A stretch of 56,968 bases of DNA from Nocardioides zhouii (GTDB lineage Bacteria; Actinomycetota; Actinomycetes; Propionibacteriales; Nocardioidaceae). Below the pieces are notes generated by a model. The model did not search any database, had not been told where the DNA came from, and saw nothing but the letters and a program-made list of their open reading frames with translations. The translations under genes were made by a program, and so were the position numbers. Shown here piece by piece: positions 33,527 through 44,530 of this stretch (position 1 is its first letter; each line of letters starts with the position of its first letter). The stretch is from positions 1-56,968 of the forward strand of contig NZ_SDWV01000028.1 in the NCBI RefSeq assembly GCF_004137345.1, read 5' to 3'.

Positions 33527-34630
33527 TCAGAGGCGGCGCACCACGAGCAGGACCTGGTCGCTCGACCGCTGTCCAGCAACTGTCGCGGTGAGGACGAGCG
33601 TGTACCTGCCGTCGGGCGCCGGTCGGCCGCGCACCTTGCCGTTCCACGTGATGGTGCTGCGTCCGGCAGTCGCAGCCTGAACGACCCTGGCCACCGGCCG
33701 TCCGTTGCGCCGCACCTCGAGGACGACGCCCGCGTCGCGGGTGAGTGCGTACGCCAGCCGGACGCGGCGCCCGGCAACGGCAGTCAGTCGCGCGGTCGAC
33801 GAGACGACGGCGAGTCGGTCGACCAGGGTGACGGGTCCCGCCGGTCCGACCGGCCCGGTCGCGCCCGCTGCCCCGGCCGGGCCGGTGGCGCCGACAGCAC
33901 CGGCCGCGCCGGCAGGGCCTGTGGCTCCGTCAGCGCCGTTCTCCCCGGCCGGCCCCGCTGGACCCGCCGGCCCCGCAGATCCAGCAGGTCCCTGCGGCCC
34001 GGACTGGGCTGGGAGCACGGTGAGGTCGAAGGGAGCGACCTCGGCCTGGCACGAGGCGGCACCACAGACGCTGGTGGCGCGGAAGGAAAAGGTGTCCGGT
34101 CCGGTGTATCCCGTGCCAGGTGTATAGGTCACGCGGCCGCTGTTGATGTCCGCAATCCCGAGCGCCCCGTGCTGCGGGGCCTGGGTGATCGAGAGGGACG
34201 TGATCGGGTCACCTGCCGAATCACAGACCAGGCGCAGGACGGTGGAGGTGCCGGGCGCCACGGACTGGGAGTCGGCCCAGCAGGTCGGCGCGGTGCCCGC
34301 GCCGATGACCATCGACACGGTCCGGACGGGGCTGAGCTCGTCGGAGCCGCCGCTGCCGCTACCAGGAGAAATTCCGCGGTAGGTGAACGAGTCCGGGCCC
34401 GACTGACCGGGGGCCGGTGTGTAGACGACCCAACCATCCGTGCTGGTGCCACCCGGGGCGATGCTCAAGGTGCCTTTCGTGGGCCAGGACGCGATGAGGA
34501 CGTCGGGCGAGCCCGCCCCCGTGCCGCCGGAGCACTCGACGAGGAACGGCAGTGCCGCGTTGTGGAGCACGCCCACGTTCATGTCCGAGCAGGTGGGCGC
34601 GACAGCGGGCGCGTCAGCGCTTCGACACAC
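33527..34630 (-). CDS. Collagen-like surface protein with Ig-like repeats, 5'-truncated
   Basis: 367 aa from GTG 34630, the only plausible start before the carA promoter. Two similar Ig/cadherin-like repeats begin A-P-T-C (about residues 11 and 106) and end V-T-Y-T-P-x-x-G-Y-T-G-P-D-T-F-S-F-R-A. Then come about 19 Gly-X-Y triplets (about 208-265), rich in G-P-A and G-A-T, and a C-terminal domain with T-I-T-W-N-G-K-V-R-G-R-P-A-P-D-G-R-Y-T-L-V, as in FlgD/Big-type Ig folds. No signal peptide precedes the first repeat, although such proteins are exported. The 5' end seems lost, perhaps when the pyr promoter region became its neighbour. Possibly a pseudogene. Confidence 0.65.
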   Translation of the reverse strand: MCRSADAPAVAPTCSDMNVGVLHNAALPFLVECSGGTGAGSPDVLIASWPTKGTLSIAPGGTSTDGWVVYTPAPGQSGPDSFTYRGISPGSGSGGSDELSPVRTVSMVIGAGTAPTCWADSQSVAPGTSTVLRLVCDSAGDPITSLSITQAPQHGALGIADINSGRVTYTPGTGYTGPDTFSFRATSVCGAASCQAEVAPFDLTVLPAQSGPQGPAGSAGPAGPAGPAGENGADGATGPAGAAGAVGATGPAGAAGATGPVGPAGPVTLVDRLAVVSSTARLTAVAGRRVRLAYALTRDAGVVLEVRRNGRPVARVVQAATAGRSTITWNGKVRGRPAPDGRYTLVLTATVAGQRSSDQVLLVVRRL

Positions 34631-34673
34631 CCCGGCCGGTGGACACGATGCCCTCCGGGGGCTGCTCCGCTGG

Positions 34674-34739
34674 TAGGGTCGGCGGCGGTTCGAACATCCT
34701 TTAACGATCCGTCCCGTGAGGCGGAGAAGGAGGTACGGC
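34674..34739 (+). promoter_or_regulatory. carA operon promoter and second PyrR-binding leader
   Basis: The -10 TAGGGT (34674-34679) is followed by a leader almost identical to that of pyrR: TCCTTTAACGA, then TCCCGTGAGG (34712-34721) and AGGAGG (34728-34733), 6 nt before ATG 34740. The same TCCTT/AAGGA pairing can hide the ribosome site. It puts carA-pyrF under the same UMP-responsive control as pyrRBC. Confidence 0.85.
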
Positions 34740-35903
34740 ATGGCTCTGCCTGCCCCAGCCCAGTCCCGATCAGCCCCGCCCGGATCAGCACTGCTGGTCC
34801 TCGAGGACGGCCGCACCTTTCGCGGCGAGTCCTTCGGTGCCGAGGGCGAGACCTTCGGCGAAGCGGTCTTCTCCACCGGCATGTCCGGCTACCAGGAGAC
34901 GCTGACGGACCCCAGCTATCACCGCCAGGTCGTCGTGATGACGGCCCCGCACGTCGGCAACACCGGCATGAACGACGAGGACCCGGAGTCCTCGCGCATC
35001 TGGGTGGCCGGCTACGTCGTCCGCGACCCCGCCCGCGTGCCGTCCAACTGGCGCAGCGTCCGCGGGCTCGGCGACGAGCTCCGCGACCAGGGCGTCGTCG
35101 GCATCAGCGGCGTCGACACCCGCGCGCTCACCCGCCACCTGCGCGAGCGCGGCGCGATGCGCGTCGGCATCTCGACCACCGAGGCCGACCCCACGCTCCT
35201 GCTGCAGCGGGTGCTGCAGTCGGGCGAGATGGCCGGCGCGAACCTGAGCGAGGCCGTCTCCACCGCCGAGGCGTACGTCGTCCCGGCCCAGGGCCAGCGC
35301 CGGTTCACCGTCGCCGCGATCGACCTCGGCATCAAGGCCAACACGCCCCGCATGATGAGCGAGCGCGGTATCGAGGTGCACGTGCTCCCGGCGACCGCCA
35401 CGCTCGCCGAGGTGCAGGCCATTGGCCCTGACGGGCTCTTCTTCTCCAACGGCCCGGGCGACCCGGCGGCCACGACCGCGCAGGTCGAGCTGCTCCAGGG
35501 CGCCCTGCGCGCCGGCATCCCCTACTTCGGGATCTGCTTCGGCAACCAGCTCTTCGGCCGCGCGCTCGGCTTCGGCACCTACAAGCTGAAGTACGGCCAC
35601 CGCGGCATCAACCAGCCGGTGATGGACCGCACCACGGGCAAGGTCGAGGTCACCGCGCACAACCACGGCTTCGCGGTCGACGCGCCGCTCGAGGGCAGCA
35701 CCACGACCGAGTTCGGTGAGGTGACCGTGAGCCACGTCTGCCTCAACGACGACGTCGTCGAGGGCCTCGAGCTCCGTGACGCCGACGGCGCGCTGACGAG
35801 CTTCTCCGTGCAGTACCACCCGGAGGCGGCGGCCGGTCCGCACGATGCGGCGTACCTCTTCGACCGCTTCGCCGATCTCATGTCCGAGCGGAAGGTGGCC
35901 TGA
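34740..35903 (+). CDS. carA: Carbamoyl-phosphate synthase small subunit
   Basis: 387 aa. It hydrolyses glutamine and channels ammonia to CarB. N-terminal swivel domain with F-S-T-G-M-S-G-Y-Q-E-T-L-T-D-P-S-Y, then class I glutamine amidotransferase: F-F-S-N-G-P-G-D-P, nucleophile Cys in Y-F-G-I-C-F-G-N-Q, and H-P-E near the end (Y-H-P-E-A-A-A-G-P-H-D). The G-N-Q where many CarA have G-H-Q is noted; the triad is intact. ATG 34740 is set by the AGGAGG; the upstream GTG 34716 lies in the PyrR loop. One nt separates it from carB. Confidence 0.96.
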   Translation: MALPAPAQSRSAPPGSALLVLEDGRTFRGESFGAEGETFGEAVFSTGMSGYQETLTDPSYHRQVVVMTAPHVGNTGMNDEDPESSRIWVAGYVVRDPARVPSNWRSVRGLGDELRDQGVVGISGVDTRALTRHLRERGAMRVGISTTEADPTLLLQRVLQSGEMAGANLSEAVSTAEAYVVPAQGQRRFTVAAIDLGIKANTPRMMSERGIEVHVLPATATLAEVQAIGPDGLFFSNGPGDPAATTAQVELLQGALRAGIPYFGICFGNQLFGRALGFGTYKLKYGHRGINQPVMDRTTGKVEVTAHNHGFAVDAPLEGSTTTEFGEVTVSHVCLNDDVVEGLELRDADGALTSFSVQYHPEAAAGPHDAAYLFDRFADLMSERKVA

Positions 35904-35904
35904 C

Positions 35905-39227
<3,323 letters not shown>

Positions 39228-39231
<4 letters not shown>

Positions 39232-40274
39232 AGGCCTATGACCTCCTCTTCGACCAGGCACTGACCCGGGTCGACGCGGAGCGGATCCACCACGCCGCGT
39301 TCCGGGCGATCCGGGCCGCCGAGCCCGTGACGAGTCGGCTGATCGGTGCACCCCGGACCGGTCTGGTCGAGGCGATGGGGCTCGCCTTCCCGCACCCGCT
39401 CGGCCTGGCCGCGGGGTTCGACAAGAACGCCGTCGGCATCGACGGGCTCGCAGCCCTGGGCTTCGGGCACGTCGAGATCGGGACGGTGACGGGGGAGGCC
39501 CAGCCCGGCAACCCCCAGCCGCGGCTCTTCCGGCTCAAGGCCGACCGCGCGATCGTCAACAGGATGGGGTTCAACAACGACGGCGCCGAGGTGGTCGCGC
39601 GTCGGCTCGCCGGCTGGCGCGCGCAGGGCGGTTCGACCCTTCTCGGTGTCAACATCGGCAAGACCAAGGTCGTGCCCGAGGAGGAGGCCGTCCGCGACTA
39701 CGAGAAGTCGGCCGGACTCCTCGCGCCCCACGCCGACTACCTCGTCGTCAACGTGTCCTCGCCCAACACGCCCGGCCTGCGCGACCTGCAGGCCGTCGAG
39801 AAGCTCGAGCCCCTGCTGGCCGCCGTACGCCGTCGCGCCGAGGAGGCCAGTCCCGAGCGCCGGGTGCCTCTGCTGGTGAAGATCGCGCCCGACCTCAGCG
39901 ACGACGACGTGCTCGCGGTGGCCGACCTGGCGCTGGCGTCCGGCCTCGACGGGATCATCGCCACCAACACCACGATCAGCCGCGCCGGCCTGGCCAGCCC
40001 GGAGGATGCCGTCGAGGCGATCGGCGCCGGTGGCCTCAGCGGGCGCCCGCTCACGCAGCGGTCGGAGGACGTCGTACGCCTCATGCGCGGGCGGGTCGGT
40101 CCCGACCTGACGCTGGTCGGCGTGGGTGGCATCACCACGGTCGACGACGCGCGCCGGCGCCTCGCGGCGGGCGCGAACCTCCTGCAGGCCTACACCGCGT
40201 TCGTCTACGAGGGCCCGCTGTGGCCGCGACGCATCGTGCGGGGGCTGACCCTGCCTCAGGCGCGTGATGTCTGA
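39228..40274 (+). CDS. pyrD: Dihydroorotate dehydrogenase (quinone), class 2
   Basis: 348 aa. FMN enzyme oxidising dihydroorotate to orotate with menaquinone. Class 2 traits: N-terminal helical extension (A-Y-D-L-L-F-D-Q-A-L) for membrane contact, and Ser178 as base in V-N-V-S-S-P-N-T-P-G-L-R. Also L-A-A-G-F-D-K-N, G-H-V-E-I-G-T-V-T, N-R-M-G-F-N-N and G-V-G-G-I. All needed residues are present, so this is the working DHODH of the operon. The next gene starts within its end (ATG 40267). Confidence 0.96.
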
Positions 40275-41076
40275 GGTGCAGGGGCCGGTGCACGTGGCGG
40301 CCGAGGTGGTCGCCACCAAGCGCATCGGCGGCTACCGCCACCTGACCCTCACCGCGCCCGGCGTGCCGGAGCGCTTCCGCGCGGGCAACTTCGTGGCGGT
40401 GACCGTCGACGGCCACGTCGCCCGACGCGCCCTGTGGGTGCACCGGGTCCGCGCGTCCAGCGCGTTCGGCCCGACCCTCGACGTCGTGGTCGAGGTGCGC
40501 GGCACCGGCACCGCGTGGCTCGCCGCCCAGCCGGTCGGCGCGCGGATCGCCCTCACCGGGCCGCTGGGTCGCGCGTTCGCGCTGCCCAAGGAGGCCGTCT
40601 CGTGCCTGCTGGTCGGCGAGGGGTACGCCGCCGCGCCGCTCTTCCCGCTGGCCGAACGGCTCCGGGAGCGCGGCTGCGCGGTCTCGATGGTCGTGTCGGC
40701 GCCCGACGAGGCGCGCCTGCTGTCCGCGCTGGAGGCAAGGCGCTCGGCGCGCTCGGTCACCGTCCTCACCGCCGACGGGTCCGTCGGCCAGCGTGGCACC
40801 CCGGCTGACCACCTCGACGACCTCGTACGCCGCAGCGAGGCCGACGTCGTCTACGCCGCCGGCCCGCCGTCCGTCCTGCGCGCCGCGGCCGGTGCCGCCG
40901 AGCGTGCGGGTGCGTGGAGCCAGGTCGCGGTCGAGGTGCCCACGCCCTGCGGCACCGGGCTGTGCCACGGCTGCCCGCTGTCGGTGGTGGGGGAGGACGG
41001 CGTCGACCGCGTCGTCCGCGCCTGCGCCGAGGGACCCGTCGTCCGGGGCGACCGCGTGCGTTGGGACGCTCTGTGA
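40267..41076 (+). CDS. PyrK-like dihydroorotate dehydrogenase electron-transfer subunit
   Basis: 269 aa. Ferredoxin-reductase fold: FAD domain (about 10-100), NAD domain (L-L-V-G-E-G-Y-A-A-A-P-L-F-P-L-A) and a C-terminal [2Fe-2S] site C-G-T-G-L-C-H-G-C then V-V-R-A-C, the C-x4-C-x2-C-x(n)-C pattern of PyrK. The FAD motif R-P-x-S is altered (R-R-A-L-W-V), so cofactor binding may be modified. In class 1B systems PyrK passes electrons to NAD; here it accompanies a class 2 PyrD that does not need it, so it more likely serves the next gene. ATG 40267 or GTG 40264 as start. Confidence 0.85.
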   Translation: MSEVQGPVHVAAEVVATKRIGGYRHLTLTAPGVPERFRAGNFVAVTVDGHVARRALWVHRVRASSAFGPTLDVVVEVRGTGTAWLAAQPVGARIALTGPLGRAFALPKEAVSCLLVGEGYAAAPLFPLAERLRERGCAVSMVVSAPDEARLLSALEARRSARSVTVLTADGSVGQRGTPADHLDDLVRRSEADVVYAAGPPSVLRAAAGAAERAGAWSQVAVEVPTPCGTGLCHGCPLSVVGEDGVDRVVRACAEGPVVRGDRVRWDAL

Positions 41077-41906
41077 CCACCCCGATCCCGGGACCGGTGA
41101 TGGTCGCCGCCGGCTGTGGCGGCACCGGCCGGGAGCTGGCTGCGTACTCCGGTCCCGACGGCCTCGACGGCCTCGACTTCGTGACCCGCTCGATCACCCT
41201 CGACGCCCGGATGGGCGGCCCCGGGCCGCGGGTCGAGGAGGTCCCCGGCGGGCTGGTCAATGCGGTCGGCCTGCCCAACCCGGGTCTCGAGCACTTCCTG
41301 GCGACCGAGCTGCCGTGGCTGGTGCGCGCGGGCGTACGCGTCGTCGTGTCGATCGCCGGCTCGACGATGGGGGAGTACGCCGACCTTGCGCGCCGGCTCA
41401 GCCGCGCCCCGGGCGTCGCGGGGCTCGAGGTCAACGTCGGCGCGCCCGACGAGGTGGGCGTCGGTCTCTTCGAGGTCCGCGAGCCCTACCACTCGGCCAG
41501 CGTGATCGCGGCCGTACGCCGTGAGTTCCCCGCGGACCGCCCGGTGCTCGCCAAGCTGCGCCCCGACGTGTCTCGCATCGTCGAGGGCGCCCGCTCGTGC
41601 CACGAGGCCGGCGCCACCGCCGTCGTCATCGGCAACGCCGTCCCGGCCGCCTTCCCCGACGGTCGCTCCGGCGGACTGAGCGGTCCGGCGATCGCGCCCG
41701 TCGCGCTGCGGTGCGTTGCCGAGGCGCACCGCGCGCTGCCCGACCTGCCCCTCATCGGCTGCGGCGGCGTGCACGACCTCCGCTCGGCCAACGCCTACCT
41801 CGACGCCGGCGCGACCAGCGTCCAGGTGGGCACCGCCCTGCTCCACGACCCGACGACCGTGGCCCGGCTCCGGGCCGACCTCTCGAGATCCCACCAGGAG
41901 ATGTGA
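41073..41906 (+). CDS. PyrD class 1-like flavoprotein lacking the catalytic Cys/Ser
   Basis: 277 aa, clearly of the class 1 dihydroorotate dehydrogenase fold: I-T-L-D-A-R-M-G-G-P-G-P-R-V-E-E, N-A-V-G-L-P-N-P-G and V-L-A-K-L-R-P-D. The catalytic loop, normally V-N-x-S-C-P-N, reads V-N-V-G123-A124-P-D126: base Cys, preceding Ser and following Asn are all replaced. The Lys of the T-K-S segment is Arg (V-T-R-S). FMN contacts seem kept. It probably does not oxidise dihydroorotate in the standard way. GTG 41073 overlaps the PyrK-like gene by 4 nt, so the two are made together. Either an inactive partner or an enzyme with a changed substrate. Confidence 0.82.
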   Translation: MTTPIPGPVMVAAGCGGTGRELAAYSGPDGLDGLDFVTRSITLDARMGGPGPRVEEVPGGLVNAVGLPNPGLEHFLATELPWLVRAGVRVVVSIAGSTMGEYADLARRLSRAPGVAGLEVNVGAPDEVGVGLFEVREPYHSASVIAAVRREFPADRPVLAKLRPDVSRIVEGARSCHEAGATAVVIGNAVPAAFPDGRSGGLSGPAIAPVALRCVAEAHRALPDLPLIGCGGVHDLRSANAYLDAGATSVQVGTALLHDPTTVARLRADLSRSHQEM

Positions 41907-42730
41907 TGACCGACTTCGGCACCCGGCTGGCCCGCGCGATCGAGGAGCGCGGCCGCTTCTGCGTGGGCATCGACCCGCACGTGGCGCTGCTCCAGCAATG
42001 GGGCCTGTCCGACGACGTCGCCTCGCTCGAGCGGTTCGCGCTGACCGTGGTCGAGGCCGTCGCGCCGGTGGTGGGCGTGGTCAAGCCGCAGAGCGCGTTC
42101 TACGAGCGGTTCGGCAGCCGCGGCGTCGCCGTGCTCGAGCGCGTGATCGCCGAGTCGCGGGCGGCAGGCGCGCTGGTGCTGCTCGACGTCAAGCGCGGCG
42201 ACATCGGCTCGACCAGCCAGGCGTACGCCGACGCCTACCTCGACCCCGCGTCACCGCTCGCGTCCGACGCCATCACCGCGAGCCCCTACCTCGGGTTCGG
42301 CTCGCTCGACCCGATGGTCGAGGCCTGCCGCCGCCACGACGCCGGCCTGTTCGTCCTCGTGCTCACCTCCAACAAGGAGGGCCCGGAGGTCCAGCACGCC
42401 CGCGGCGCGGACGGCACGGTCGCCGGCGTGGTCCTCGACCACCTCCGTCGCCTCAACGCCGACGCCCGGCCGATCGGCTCCTTCGGTGCGGTCATCGGCG
42501 CCACGATCGGGTCGACGGAGGAGGACCTCGACATCAACGGCCCCTTCCTCGTCCCCGGCTACGGCGCGCAGGGCGGCACGACCGACGACCTGCGCCGGAT
42601 CTTCGGCAGCGCGGCACGCTGGGCGCTGCCGAGCTCCTCGCGCGAGGTGCTGGCCGCCGGCCCCGACGTCACTGCACTTCGCGACGCCGCGCGACGCGGC
42701 AACGACGCCGTGCGAGGGTTGGACGCGTGA
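41906..42730 (+). CDS. pyrF: Orotidine 5'-phosphate decarboxylase (type 2)
   Basis: 274 aa, the longer mycobacterial-type PyrF. Active-site motif L-L-D-V-K-R-G-D-I-G-S-T-S; V-G-I-D-P-H near residue 20; V-P-G-Y-G-A-Q-G-G at the phosphate end. It gives UMP from OMP. AGGAG (41896-41900) is 5 nt from ATG 41906, which overlaps the previous stop. No pyrE is seen in the window, so orotate phosphoribosyltransferase is encoded elsewhere. Confidence 0.96.
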   Translation: MTDFGTRLARAIEERGRFCVGIDPHVALLQQWGLSDDVASLERFALTVVEAVAPVVGVVKPQSAFYERFGSRGVAVLERVIAESRAAGALVLLDVKRGDIGSTSQAYADAYLDPASPLASDAITASPYLGFGSLDPMVEACRRHDAGLFVLVLTSNKEGPEVQHARGADGTVAGVVLDHLRRLNADARPIGSFGAVIGATIGSTEEDLDINGPFLVPGYGAQGGTTDDLRRIFGSAARWALPSSSREVLAAGPDVTALRDAARRGNDAVRGLDA

Positions 42731-43173
42731 TCCGAGCCCTCGCAGCCGTCCCCCTGCTCCTGCCGGCCTGCCTCGTCCTCACCGGCTGCTCGGACGACCC
42801 GCAGGCCGACTACTGCGACACGGTCACCGAGCACCAGGTCGAGCTCTCCGAGATCGCCGCCTCGGAGGACGCCGGTGCCCTCTTCGGCGCCCTCGACACC
42901 TACGACGAGCTGCGCGAGCAAGCGCCGCGTGACATCGCCGACGACTGGGACGCGGTGATCGACCCGCTCCGCGAGCTCGAGCAGGTGCTCTCGGACCACG
43001 GCGTCGACCCGTCGTCGTACGCCGCCGACGAGCCGCCCGCCGACCTCGACGACGCAGGTCGCCGGGAGATCGAGGCCGCCGCCCGCGAGGTCGGCTCCGA
43101 GCAGACGGTGACCGCGATGGGGGCAGTCGAGCAGCACGCGCTCGACGTGTGCGGCACGCCGCTCTCGCGCTGA
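42727..43173 (+). CDS. Small putative lipoprotein
   Basis: 148 aa. The signal segment A-A-V-P-L-L-L-P-A-C-L-V-L-T-G-C ends in a lipobox (L-T-G-C). The mature part is acidic and helical, with two more cysteines (D-Y-C-D and D-V-C-G) that may form a disulfide. No known domain. GTG 42727 overlaps the pyrF stop by 4 nt, so it is the last gene of the carA operon by position, but I see no link to pyrimidines. Confidence 0.75.
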   Translation: MIRALAAVPLLLPACLVLTGCSDDPQADYCDTVTEHQVELSEIAASEDAGALFGALDTYDELREQAPRDIADDWDAVIDPLRELEQVLSDHGVDPSSYAADEPPADLDDAGRREIEAAAREVGSEQTVTAMGAVEQHALDVCGTPLSR

Positions 43174-43208
43174 GGCGGGCGCGATTGCCCACCGCGTCGC
43201 GCTCTGAC

Positions 43209-43214
43209 TAGATT
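43209..43214 (+). promoter_or_regulatory. -10 element of mihF
   Basis: TAGATT; here a leader of about 45 nt with AAGGA (43255-43259) follows, unlike the leaderless promoters. Confidence 0.45.
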
Positions 43215-43267
43215 GACCCGCACCAACCTGCACGACCCACCCGCACCTCTGCATAAGGATCTTCTTC

Positions 43268-43591
43268 GTGGCCCTGCCCCCTCTGACGCCCGAGCAGCGC
43301 CAGGCAGCCCTGGCCAAGGCAGCGGCCTCCCGTCGCGAGCGCGCCGAGGTCAAGAACCGACTCAAGAACTCCGGTGGCTCGATCCTCGACGTCCTCGTGG
43401 AGGGCCGGACCAACGAGGTCATCGGCAAGATGCGGGTCGTCGAGCTGCTCCAGTCGGTGCCCGGACTGGGCCGCGTACGCGCCCGTCAGGTGATGCAGCG
43501 CCTCGGCATCGCCGAGAGCCGCCGGGTGCGTGGCCTGGGCGTCAACCAGGTCGCGGCGCTCGAGCGCGAGTTCGGCCCCGACGCCTCGTGA
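43268..43591 (+). CDS. mihF: Integration host factor, actinobacterial type (mIHF)
   Basis: 107 aa, nucleoid protein. Long N-terminal basic helix (A-L-A-K-A-A-A-S-R-R-E-R-A-E-V-K-N-R-L-K) and helix-two-turn-helix L-Q-S-V-P-G-L-G-R-V-R-A-R-Q-V-M-Q-R-L-G-I. Essential in mycobacteria and streptomycetes, it binds and bends DNA. GTG 43268 gives M-A-L-P-P-L-T-P, the usual N-terminus. Its GTGA overlap with gmk is the standard actinobacterial layout. Confidence 0.95.
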   Translation: MALPPLTPEQRQAALAKAAASRRERAEVKNRLKNSGGSILDVLVEGRTNEVIGKMRVVELLQSVPGLGRVRARQVMQRLGIAESRRVRGLGVNQVAALEREFGPDAS

Positions 43592-44190
43592 TCGAGTCCG
43601 GACGGGGCAACCCCACCCGTCGCTCGCGGCTGATCGTGCTCGCCGGCCCGACCGCCGTCGGCAAGGGCACCGTCGCGGCCGACGTACGCCGTACGCACCC
43701 CGAGGTCTGGCTCTCCGTCTCCGCCACGACCCGGCCCCCGCGTCCCGGCGAGGAGAACGGCGTCCACTACTGGTTCGTCTCCGACGAGGAGTTCGACGCG
43801 ATGATCGCGAAGGGCGACCTCCTCGAGTGGGCGGTCGTCCACAAGGCGGCGCGCTACGGCACGCCGCGCGGACCCGTCGACCTCGCCCTGGCCTCCGGAC
43901 ACCCCGCGATGCTGGAGATCGACCTGCAGGGCGCCCGCCAGGTGCGCGAGACGATGCCCGACGCGCTGTTCGTCTTCCTCAAGCCGCCATCGTGGGAGGA
44001 GCTCGTACGCCGCCTCGTCGGTCGCGGCACCGAGAGCGAGGCCGAGCGGGAGCGCCGGCTCGAGACCGCGCGGGCCGAGCTGGCCGCCGAGAGCGAGTTC
44101 GACGTGACCATTGTGAACCACGAAGTTCACGCTGCGGCCGAGCAGTTGGTATCCTTGATGGTTGGATCCAATTCCTCCTCATCTGACTAG
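43588..44190 (+). CDS. gmk: Guanylate kinase
   Basis: 200 aa; phosphorylates GMP with ATP. P-loop L-A-G-P-T-A-V-G-K-G-T, S-A-T-T-R-P-P-R-P-G-E (GMP-binding), G-V-H-Y-W-F-V-S and E-I-D-L-Q-G-A. GTG 43588 overlaps mihF. An inverted repeat GTGAAC-N6-GTTCAC (44113-44130) and a TATCCT hexamer (44150-44155) in its 3' end could form an internal promoter for rpoZ. Confidence 0.95.
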   Translation: MIESGRGNPTRRSRLIVLAGPTAVGKGTVAADVRRTHPEVWLSVSATTRPPRPGEENGVHYWFVSDEEFDAMIAKGDLLEWAVVHKAARYGTPRGPVDLALASGHPAMLEIDLQGARQVRETMPDALFVFLKPPSWEELVRRLVGRGTESEAERERRLETARAELAAESEFDVTIVNHEVHAAAEQLVSLMVGSNSSSSD

Positions 44191-44205
44191 CGAGGCATTA
44201 TCACT

Positions 44206-44517
44206 GTGGCTTCTCCCACCATCGCCGCCGAGGGCGTCACCAACCCCTCGATCGACGACCTGCTCACCAAGACCGACAGCAAGTACAAGCTGGTGCTCTA
44301 CAGCGCCCAGCGGGCCCGTCAGATCAACGCGTACTACTCCCAGCTCGGCGAGGGCCTGCTGGAGTACGTCGGCCCCCTCGTCGACACCCACGTGCAGGAG
44401 AAGCCGCTCTCGATCGCGCTCCGAGAGATCAACGACGACCTCCTGACCTGCGAGGACATCGACCCCGCCGCCGAGGCCGCTGCCGCTGAGGCCGCTGCCG
44501 GTGGCGCCACGGAGTGA
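44206..44517 (+). CDS. rpoZ: RNA polymerase omega subunit
   Basis: 103 aa. Omega core P-S-I-D-D-L-L-T-K-T-D-S-K-Y-K-L-V and A-Q-R-A-R-Q-I-N-A-Y-Y, longer than E. coli omega by the actinobacterial extension (V-Q-E-K-P-L-S-I-A-L-R-E-I), then an Ala/Glu-rich tail. It helps assemble the beta' subunit. GTG 44206 lies 15 nt after gmk. Confidence 0.95.
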   Translation: MASPTIAAEGVTNPSIDDLLTKTDSKYKLVLYSAQRARQINAYYSQLGEGLLEYVGPLVDTHVQEKPLSIALREINDDLLTCEDIDPAAEAAAAEAAAGGATE

Positions 44518-44530
44518 CGCGAGCCTCACG

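Noticed and set aside
33784..34020. Tandem DNA repeat at the Gly-X-Y stretch
   Set aside because: The repetition is at protein level (collagen triplets) with varied codons; no exact DNA unit persists.
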